A DNA stretch of 64,000 nt, from NCBI GenBank assembly GCA_032622095.1, contig CP136064.1:215962205-216026204 (forward strand). The letters run 5' to 3'. A program made the position numbers and the translations under genes. Each line of letters begins with the position of its first letter. Within the stretch, counting starts at the first letter, position 1. The notes below the pieces were generated by a model. It made no database searches. It had not been told where the DNA came from and worked only from the letters and a program-made list of their open reading frames with translations. This document shows, in pieces, positions 36,901-48,900 of this stretch. The DNA comes from Siphonodentalium dalli (taxonomy: Eukaryota; Mollusca; Scaphopoda; Gadilida; Siphonodentaliidae).

Positions 36901-39900
36901 TTAAAGTGCCAAACAAATCACATAATTCCCTAAAAGTCAGATCCAAGGGAGTGTTTACAGGCAAAAACTTGGTATTGATAGGGTAAATCTCTCTTCACAA
37001 ATTCAGAGTCTGTTAAATTAATCTTATCAAACAAAAACATCAAGTGATATTGTGTGAACATGTATAGTTTACAAACCTCCTATTTTACGTTTCTTAAATA
37101 ATGGCTCATCAGAATCAGAATCAGACATCTCCATCTCGTCCTCTACTCGTTCACGTAGAAATTCTTCCTGGCTACTCGTCTTCACATCCTGCAATAAATA
37201 CAGACATCTGAATGAGTTAGGTGTTCACATCAACATTTTCAATCAATAAATTAAAAGTTAGGCTGGAATTGCATGATAAATCAGTGCATATGTCATTTAT
37301 ATTTTTAAATTGAACAACGTATAATGTTTGGTGACAAGAAGAATTAACCGTTTGATAACAGGATACTCAGTAGGTACTGTAATGAGCTTTAGGCTATTGT
37401 AGATTTACTGTTTTCATTTTGTTTATTAATCAAATGATAATTATTCCCACTCAAACAATATAATATTGTATTCCTTGAATGAAAAGTGGAAGTGGATTTG
37501 ACTGTAAGCTTAAATGGCATATATTTGCTGTCTCAATATACTGTTTTATCAACCTAAAACAATGATTTATTCCAAATCAATTAATTCTTAAATGAACAGC
37601 ATGGCCAATAATTCTCTTCTATTATCAGACTTTCTTCTATAAAAGAAGTGAATATTATTGATATATGTACAACACTCAATAGGTGCCAATAATCTAGAAG
37701 TATCTGAAATACAATAGTGCATAGATAAGAATGTCTACTGATCATAAAACTTCATTTCACTTACCAAATACTGTCGCAGATAACTTACCAAATTTTGTAT
37801 GCATAAATTCACCTGAAAACCATTTTATTAAGACATCAAACTCCACTGACGACACAGGGTAGCTGAAAAAGACTGGCTTACCTACCTTGTTTCTTATGGA
37901 AAAATTGTTAAACGAGCCATATTTTTGAAACTTCCATAAGTTAAAGTTGAATCCAACATAGCAGCAATTTTTAACACATCATAACTAACGACTACTAAGA
38001 AATCTAGAGTTTCCACAAAAGTTACTGGATGCAACCATTCTATCATTTTTATTTTCATAAAATCAATGTGCATCATCTATAGCAGAATCTCTCAAATCTA
38101 GCAATGAAAGTCACAGCAAAGTTTTTACAATAGCCTTCACTATTGAACCTGAACAATTGGCTGTTTTGGTAGACGGAGAGCGCTCACATCTGACACACTA
38201 CTCCAACCATAAGTTATCTTCACGTAAACTAATTATAAATATAAAAAACTATTATTTCAACTTCCAACTTTGCTCACTTGACCTGATTTTTGATCCCATT
38301 TGTGGCTAGTGTATATGGATCATCTTTCTTTCTTTCAAACCACTGAAGGACAAATCAAACGAAGAATGCACATTTACTTTCACAAATCTATTAAACGTTT
38401 TGAGAAGTAAGCCCACACAAGGGAACTCATTCATAAGGCATACTTCATCTTGAATTTTATTTCAATAAATTTACTATAATATGACAAGATGACAATTTTA
38501 TATCTTTGAAGAGACTATTCAAGTCGGAAAACCAAACTTTTCTAAAATGAAATTTGGTACCCTTGTCTGGATATATTTACATGATAACTGCACTTTAAAG
38601 AAGCATATAATGTTCACAATTTCCAAATTTTGAAAAGAGTTATTACACATCAAGAAAACCGTCATTAAATTTGATTCAAATGCAACGACAAGTTTATATC
38701 ATGTGAAAATGAAACATTTCATTTTTACAAGTTTAATCATCATTAGAGTCTATACATAGACACTTCCAGGACATTTAATAATTTTTTTTGTAAGTTCTCT
38801 CTTTCATTATAAAGCATTAAATTTTCCTCTCTTCCTTGCATAAAACCACACAAAGACCAAAACAACTAATTCCATATCAAATTTAACCACTTCTATACTG
38901 AACGGATTCTCCCACTAAGTTATAAAAGTATACATTGGAATGGTCTATTATACATTTGGAGGTGTGTTCAGGTATTAAAAGGAGACGGCAGACAGAAAAA
39001 CAGAAAATATAAGAGCAGAATGATTCATATTCATTGCTGGGAAATATTAAGATAATAAGTCATTTGTTGGAACTTATTTTTATCACATAATTAGCCCCTA
39101 AACCCGGCCTCATATTTTTTAGTAAGACACATGTGTATTATCGGCACGCACAGTGATATAAGAGCTCAGCACAATGATATCGATCAATGTTATTATTATG
39201 TTAATCTAGAATATAACTAGAGGTGTGACTGTCCCAATGGGACTACGGATACCCCTCCCTGATTTTAAAATACCAAGATGTTTCACATGTCAGTAAACAT
39301 TTAGTTAAAATAATAAAATAACAGTTCCCATTGCAGGTGTACAACCATAACCCTAATCTTAAACCTATTGACTGAAAAATGTTGGAATAAAAGCTTGGAC
39401 AAAATCATGCATGTTGCGAAAAAAATTCTAAGTAAAAAAAGGGGAATAACTCCACACAAACATGTCGGACAGACGTCATAATCGCAGGTACACAGGTTCC
39501 CATGGTACTAAATATCAGTGCCAAGATTAAAAAACATTGACCGAAAAATGTAGGAATAAAAGCTCGGACAAAATTATGCATGTTGCCAAAAACATTTCTA
39601 AGTCGAAAAAGGGGGATAACTCCACAAAAAAAAGTCGGACAGACGTCATAATCGCAGGTGCACAATTTCTCATGGTACTAAATATCTGTGCCACGTTTTT
39701 AAAAAATTGACCTAAAAATGTAGGAATAAAAGCTCGGACAAAAGTATACATGTTGCGAAAATTTTCTAAGTCGAAAAAGGGGGATAACTCCACCAAAAAA
39801 GGTCCGACAGACGTCATAATCGCAGGTGCACAGGTTCCCATGGTGATTGATGTCTGTGCCAAGTTTCAAGGAAATTGATAAAAAAACGACTGAGAAAAAC

Positions 39901-42900
39901 TCCGGACAAATTTGTGTCCACGGACGGACGGACGACGGACGGACGGACAAGCTGACTCCAGTATAATTATGATATTCAATTTGTGTTGGGTTATTTTGTG
40001 TTGACTGTATGATAAACATGGGTGATAAGAATGGTTGAACAATTTTGTCAAAATGAAAATACACATTTAAAATGGAACTATATTTTGTCTTTAAGGTGTC
40101 TTTACTTTTTGGTTGTGATAAGGAATTCAATATTAATTATTTTTAACCCCAGCTGTTTCAAGACCGTTTTACCTTGCTAAAATGTGATTATGTGATAAAA
40201 AGGACCTCAAATTCGTCACAATTCTATATGAAATTTATTAACCTCGTCCACTAAATTCAATTTGAGATCCTATAAAGCTCAACTGTAATCAAATTCAGTG
40301 CACTCAGTTAATAAATTTTGTATATAATTGCGACTCGTTAGAGATCCTCTATACCTGAACATTTCCAAAGGGAACTACTGGTCAATGAGTATTTACTATA
40401 GAAAGGGTTAAACATGACCTGTTTTTTTAAAGAAATTTTTCTAATATCTTGATAGATATTTTGCCAACTATAGCAGCCCTAACATAAATGCTGTATGTCG
40501 TGGCTGATGTGCATATTTGATCTTCTCTTTACCTGTTTAATATTAATTGCTTGAACATTATATGACTCTTTAAGATGTTAGCTAAAGAGTTGAATTATAG
40601 ATACAGAATTACAATACCCACCTCACGAGGAAGACAGAAGCTGTACTTACCATGTGCACATTCATTATGACAACCTGCAATTCCTAATGATAGAGATAGA
40701 TAGATAAACTGGACTTCTATAAATCCCACCAGGAATAGCAAAATACATACTGTGCTGGATAATACTCTGCCTTGTCGCACAATGCTAATAGTACCTCACA
40801 AGTTTATATTGCGGTTATTATATGGATAAATGTTGGCGAGTGCTGAGTTTTTTTTGTTTTTTTTAATTGAGAACAAAGAATAACAAAGGAGAAAAGACAA
40901 AATACATGCTCTCAATCCAGGACACGGAAGAGCGGACTCTCCCATCACCTGGCCTACTTTCTTACCAGTGACATGTCTTTCAGAAATATTTAAAGGCACA
41001 TATTGTGTTGGGACAATTTTTTCAAGCACCATTTAACTTAACAGCAAGACGAAACAGTGATACTAGTTTCTACCTTGACATATATTTGACCAAAAATTGG
41101 CTTTCTTTTTTGGTGATAAAAACAATATACTAATTTGTTTCCTTCAGAATAACTTTAAATGTCCCGTATTAAAACAGCTAAAGTGATTGATGGTGTGTAA
41201 TATTTAAGGTTAGCAGAATCAAAGTTCCAAACAATATGTGCAACTTTAATTAATTTAAGTTCTGAGTTTACCATAAACAGTATATAATTAGTAGATTTAA
41301 CCATATTGAAACTGTATTGTAAATATAGGTTCAACAGCGAGTGCCGAGTTTAATAATAATCAACAAGAACCACCTGGCTGGGTTACTCACCTGATCAAAA
41401 GCAAAATGGAATTTCTAACAGTCAAACATAAAATACTTTAAAATTTGACAGCAGACTAGAAAACACAATCAGCTTAGCAGTTCAGCCATTGAAACTACTT
41501 TCTTCAACACTGTTTTAGCAGAAAACATTCTCTTGTATCTAAGATATGGATATCTGTCAAAAGAACAGCTGTGTGGTTATATCCATTATACTTACCATAA
41601 ATGATTTTATCAAGAAAGGAAATGCAAAAACCCATTTTGTGACTTTTGCAGCAAATATCTTACAGCCCCCCTAATAACGCAACATCGGTATAATCAAGTT
41701 ATGCTAAGCATATCATTTCAGCATATATTTGGATACTGTTTTTTTCATACTGAAGTCAAAATTTAGTTTGGCCTACCTGTTATATTTTTACATTAAACTT
41801 AAATGACCACTACTGATTTGTAGAGCCATAGATGCCAGCTTGTCTCATGTCTGTATATCCAGCACAGTATCTAAATGCTATATCGTACTGTCATAGTCTG
41901 ATTGTAGCACCTACTCAATAAATCCTATAGAGTCTGGTATAATTCCAATCCATGCTTTTTATGAAAACATTTATTATCAATCATATTTCTTGAGAGATGA
42001 CTTTCAAAATCTTGAACTACAGGACCTCACTGTTTTTACAGAATTCACTTCATAACACCCCTCCCAAAAAGACTGAATCTAAGAACAATGGACAGTTAGA
42101 TCATGAAAAGTCAAATTGTCGTTTCTCAGGCCCACGAGCATAGACCGAAATCCTGCATGTGCAACCTTTATATTCACATTCAATTTGCCAGGAAAATGTT
42201 TTAACAGTACGAAATAATTGTGCTACATTTTCCCCATTCTCGGATTGAAATTTCTGATTCATTAGTTACTGTAATTGGCAACCATATTCAAACTTGAATG
42301 TAATGTTGCGATCTGGATAAACGAATATGTCAATGACACGGGAGCTATCAACTAGCCTTTATGGACATCTGTTCAGGTAATAATGGCCATGCAAAACTGA
42401 AATTAAACTCAGAGCTGGCCAATACAGTGGTGGAATGATCGTTGGCATGTGCCCCAGGAAATAAATAATAAATTTAAAACTGCGCACGCCTGCATTTCAA
42501 ATTTGTTCGGCCTAACAAATGGGATAAAAATGCATGCCCTTATCACAGTGAGAGGTATGACAATTACGTCAATACAACTGCCTGCTAAAATGACAAAGGT
42601 ACTATAGTTAGAGAGAAGATCTGTATGCCAATGAAATCAAACAACCATTATGCCAGACTCTGTATAGCACGTACTGAGTCTATGCTTTAATCTGAATCGA
42701 CCTTCCTAGCCAGCTTTACCTGCGTAATATATGACTCGATATCCAGACAAGGGTTGTTTCCCTTGAGTGAGCAGACTTCTCGACATCTTACCATGTGTAT
42801 ACACTCCTACCTGACATTGTTTCAGCCATGTATCTATGTTCTTCCTCTGAGCTTTCGTAAAGTGGTCCCAGGCCTTTTGCTTTTTACAAGCAGTGAACAC

Positions 42901-45900
42901 TTTCTCGATCTGATCAACTTTAAAATTTAAAACAAACAACACTATAGTAACTATAATAGCCTTATAAACAAGCGTTCACATCATAATAACTGTGATTCAA
43001 ATTCTCATGTTACCAATAAGTTCCATCCTTGAACATCAGGCTGACTGACTGACTGACTGACTGATACCTTACCACATGAACTAATCAAGATGTAAATAAA
43101 ACATGTTCATAATCCTGCCAATTGACTTTTCCACAGCTGTCAATCAAATTATTATTAGCTAATTATTAGTAGCATTAAAAATTCTTTGTTCACCCTAATA
43201 TTGATAATCGCACATTCTTGTGCCATGATGTTGGAAATCCATCTATGATTATAACTCTGTTTGTTATTTTCCATCATATTTTTCACAATTAAAAATGAAA
43301 AAAATTACGTTATCGGTTGTGTATTATAGCAAGTACGTGGGCAGGCTCTGTAAAACTAATTAAACTATTTCTGCAGACGCCTTGTTTCCTAGCAACCATA
43401 AGCTCCTCCCACTACTTAATATTTGTGGAATCCTCCATTCTCCTTATTGTCTTCATAAATTACAAACAGACTGATTCATTTGAGGTTTAGCTCCAATTAC
43501 CAACTGTATCAATAGATTCAAAACTGCATTTTATAGATTCACTTACCAACTTATCAATACATTAAACATTTTCATTGGTAAATCTTTAGTAGTGTATAGC
43601 TTACAAACTCATTGAATGTAATTAGCACTGCCAACTTTCATAAATAAACAATCAATTGATTTTAAAGAGCAAAGAACTCCTACAAACTTTCCAATGCTCT
43701 AATTTAGCAAGCACTTTGATAAACACTTACAAGATAGTTCTATCATTTTGATGTCTTCTCTAAAAGCTAACCAAATGATTTTATAGAGCAAATCATCTCC
43801 CCAAACTTACCAAATGAGGGATTTTCATTGCTCAAATTTAGCAACGTACTTTGATAAACACTAACAAAATAGTTCTTCCATTTTATTGTCTTCGAACAGC
43901 TAATCAAATGATTTTATAGAGCAAAGCATCTCCCCAAACTTACCAAATGAGGGACTGATTGCTCAAATTTAGCAACGTACTTTGATAAACACTAACAAGA
44001 TATATTCTCCCATTTTATTGTCTTTCCTTCCAAAAGCTAATTGAAAGGTCACTATGAGCAGGTCAGGCATGTCCTGAATTCAACTATTTTATTATATTAT
44101 AGTTCTATTTAACTAGTTGAATATGGATATTGATGTTTTGTGAATTCAATAAAAGACTGATAATACTAAATCATATTTAACAAAAGTTATTCAAAATCAG
44201 TGACCCACTAATTTGGTACCATGTCTGTTGTGACGAAATAACATATCTCAATCCGTGCGAATGATTAATCATGATGGCACATGATTGTTAAGTCAATTAA
44301 CATTCAATTGGTCTAAATATTGTAATGAAGGAGCGATTGAGATGCATTTGTTGTCAATGTCATTTAGGAAGGCACACATGTGGCGTTATTAAAGGAAATT
44401 AGCTGGCACAAGAATTTACACAACAAATTTTATCTGTAGACTATTCAATTGCTGCAATATTACTAAGACTACAATTTGACCATGCTCTGCAATGTGCTGT
44501 CCCAATGTTTCCTCCAAAAACAGAAACAAATGTGGATTTAACACTGTCAAATTCAACTATAATAGTTAAATATAACTATAATAGTTGAATTCAGGATGTG
44601 CCTGACCTGATGAGGAATATTAGCTCTCGGAAAAACTTACATTGTCGCAGGATGACCTCAAAACACTGCTTATATTTTGCCTTGGAGCTGTTCATTTCAT
44701 CTTCTGCCTGTTGCTTCTCACTTTGCAGTCGCCTCACACTCGCGTACACGCACTGTATCAAACTATAGAAGATACCACATGACTTCCTGTTACAGTCACC
44801 TCGATCTAACCACGTAACCAATATCTGTGCAGCAAATGGGAATGATTCATCAGCTGTAAACAAAATATTTAAGAATTAATAATAATGAAAGTGTCAATGA
44901 CACTGTAGCTCAACTTGGAAAGGGAATAATTTAATATATTACAGTCAATGGAGCGATTAGGAATGTGGAAAGTTGAATGTCTAATACTAGTTTATAGACA
45001 TGAAGAGAAAAGTAAAATCCAAGATGGCTGCTGGCGGCCATGTTTTCGGCCGAATGACCCCAAAATGATTGTTTCCCATCTACATGTCATCGTTAACATC
45101 AATGACAAATTTTATGACGATCAGACAAAAGGTACGACCTGTAGCCCATGCTATAGAATTTAGTCATACAAAGAGTAAAATCCAAGATGGCTGCTGGCGG
45201 CCATGTTTTTTGGCCGATTGACCCCAAAATGACTTGTTCCAATCTACATGTCATTGTTAACATCCATGACAAATTTGATGATGATCAGACTAAAGGTACG
45301 ACCTGTAGCCCGTGCTAAAGAATTTAGTCATACAAAGAGTAAAATCCAAGATGGCTGCTGGCGGCCACGTTTTTTCCGCCAAATGACCCCAAAATTACTC
45401 GTTCCCATCTACATATCAACATTAACATCCAGGACAAATTTCATGATGATCAGACGAATAGTACGACCTGTGGCCCGTGCTAATGGATTAAATTTTGAAA
45501 TCCAAGATGGCCGCTGGCGGCCATGTTTTTTGTCCGAATGACCCCAAAATGACTCGTTCCCATTTACATTCCAATTTCAACAGCCATGAAAAATTTATGA
45601 TGATCAGACTGAAGGTACGACCTGTAGCCCGTGCTAAAGGATTTAGTCATACAAAGAGTAAAATCCAAGATGGCTGCTGGCGGCCATCTTTTTTGGCCGA
45701 ATGACCCCAAAATGACTCGTTCCCATCTACATGTAATTATTAACATTCATGAAAAATTTTATGCTGATCAGACTAAAGATACAACCTGTAGCCCGTGCTA
45801 AAGGATTTAGTCATACAAAGAGTAAAATCCAAGATGGCTGCTGGCGACCATGTTTTTTGGCCGATTGACCCCAAAATTACCCGTTCCCATCTACATGTCA

Positions 45901-48900
45901 TTGTTAACATCCATGACAAATTTTATGATGATCAGACTAAAGGTACGACCTGCAGCCCGTGATAAAGAATTTAGTCATACAAAGAGTAAAATCTAAGATG
46001 GCTGCTGGTGGCCATTTTTTTGGCCGAATGACCCCAAAATTACTCGTTCCCATCTACATGTAAATATTATCATCCATGACAAATTTCATGATGATCAGAC
46101 AATCAGTACGACCTGTGGCCCGTGCTAATGGATTAAATTTTGAAATCCAAGATGGCCGCTGGCGGCCATGTTTTTTGTCCGAATGACCCCAAAATGACTC
46201 GTTCCCATTTACATTCCAATTTCAACAGCCATGAAAAATTTATGATGATCAGACTGAAGGTACGACCTGTAGCCCGTGCTAAAGGATTTAGTCATACAAA
46301 GAGTAAAATCCAAGATGGCTGCTGGCGGCCATCTTTTTTGGCCGAATGACCCCAAAATGACTCGTTCCCATCTACATGTCATTATTAACATTTATGAAAA
46401 ATATTATGATGATCAGACTAAAGATACAACCTGTAGCCCGTGCTAAAGGATTTAGTCATACAAAGAGTAAAATCCAAGATGGCTGCTGGCGACCATGTTT
46501 TTTGGCCGATTGACCCCAAAATTACTCGTTCCCATCTACATGTCATTGTTAACATCCATGACAAATTTTATGATGATCAGACTAAAGGTACGACCTGCAG
46601 CCCGTGATAAAGAATTTAGTCATACAAAGAGTAAAATCTAAGATGGCTGCTGGTGGCCATGTTTTTTAGCCGAATGACCCCAAAATTACTCGTTCCCATC
46701 TACATGTAAATATTATCATCCATGACAAATTTCATGATGATCAGACAATCAGTACGACCTGTGGCCCGTGCTAATGGATTAAATTTTGAAATCCAAGATG
46801 GCCGCTGGCGGCCATGTTTTTTGTCCGAATGACCCCAAAATGACTCGTTCCCATCTACATTCCAATATCAACAGCCATGACAAATTTTATAATGATCAGA
46901 CTAAAGGTACGACCTGTAGCCCGTGCTAAAGGATTTAGTCATACAAAGAGTAAAATCCAAGATGGCTGCTGACGGCCATGTTTTTTGGCCGAATGACCCC
47001 AAAATGACTCGTTCCCATCTACATGTCATTATTAACATTCTTGACAAATTTTATGATGATCAGACTAAAAGTAGGACCTGTAGCCCGTGCTAAAGGATTT
47101 AGTCATGCAAAGAGTAAAATCCAAGACGGCTGCTGGCGGCCATGTTTTTTGGCCGATTGACCCCAAAATGACTCGTTCCAATCTACATGTCATTGTTAAC
47201 ATCCATGACAAATTTGATGATGATCAGACTAAAGGTACGACCTGTAGCCCGTGCTAAAGAATTTAGTCATACAAAGAGTAAAATCCAAGATGGCTGCTGG
47301 CGGACATGTTTTTGGGCCGAATGACCCCAAAATTACTCGTTCCCATCTACATGTCAATATTAACATCCATGACAAATTTCATGACGATCAGACGAACAGT
47401 GCGACCTGTGGCCCGTGCTAATGGATTGAATTTTGAAAACAAAGATGGCCACTGGCGGCCATGTTTTTTGTCCGAATGACCCCAAAATGACTCGTTCCCA
47501 TCTACATTCCAATTTCAACAGCCATGATAAATTTCATGATTATCAGACTAAAGGTACGACCTGTAGCCCGTGCTAAAGGATTTAGTCATACAAAGAGTAA
47601 AATCCAAGATGGCTGCTGGCGGCCATGTTTTTTGCCCGAATAACCCCAAAATGACTCGTTCCCATCTACATGTCATTGTTAACATCCATGACAAATTTTA
47701 TGACGATCTGACTAAAGGTACGACCTGTAGCCCGTGCTAAAGGATTTAGTCATGCAAAGAGTAAAATCGAAGATGGCTGCTGGCGGCCATGTTTTTTGGC
47801 CGAATGACCCCAAAATTACTCGTTCCCATCTACATGTCAATATTAACATCCATGACAAATTTCATGACGATCAGACGAACAGTAAGGCCTGTAGCCCGTG
47901 CTAATGGATTGAACTTTGAAATCTAAGATGGCCGCTGGCGGCCATGTTTTTTTTCCGTATGACCCCAAAATGAATCATTCCGGTACAAATGTTGATGTCA
48001 ACAGCTATGACAAATTTCATAATGATCCGATCAAAGGTACGACCTGTAGCCTCTATTGTTGACGCGTTACGTACACACGCACACACGGACGACGGACGAC
48101 AAAGCCATGGCAATAGCTCAAACTTTACAAAGTAAAGTTGAGCTAACAAGAGGTGTGCACTCGAGTGCTAGCATACCCCCACCGTGGCAAATTCAACCCG
48201 CATTATCCGTAAACCCAACAAAAAAGTTTTTAACTTTAAAGAAAAATTCGGACTAATGATATCGATATGGTGTCACAAGAAGCTTGTACAGAAAAAATTA
48301 TTCAAATTGGTTCATATTTGTTAAAGTTATTAAGTCAGACAGAATTTTCTAAGTCAAAATAAGTCGAAAATGAAGTGTAATATTACGAAAAACAGTTTGA
48401 GCCAATCCCTAGCCGCATCATGTAGAGAGGGTATTGTGAGAATCATGTATACCAAAAATTATTGAAATCGGTTCATATTTGTTAAAGTTATTAAGTCGGA
48501 CAGAATTTTCGGATCGAACCGCAATTAGCATCATGCGGAGAGACCGTCCTAAGGAGATTGCATACAAAAAATTATTGAAATCGGTTCATAGTTGTTCGAG
48601 TTATGAGGTCGGACGGACGGACGGACGTACGCACGGAGGGCGAAAGTGTGACGGACGGACCGAAGGACGGACAGACGCAGTCAATCCAGTATACCCCCCC
48701 ATTTTCTTCGAAAGTGGGGGTATAATAATGCAGTTTTGATCCAGGAATCTACTGGGGTGCTCTCAGGCTTCACATGTATAAATATAGACATATACATGCA
48801 TTTATTAAATTTAGACACCATGGTTTGGTTTCATCAAATCATGCAGTGTATTTCATCGGGTCTTCTTGTCCTTAGACAGGAAAGCAATTTGGAAGATATG

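Noticed and set aside
45495-46349. Open frames of 60-100 codons in the 161-bp arrays
   Set aside because: They appear on both strands, restart in each unit and have no family resemblance; they reflect the repeated sequence.
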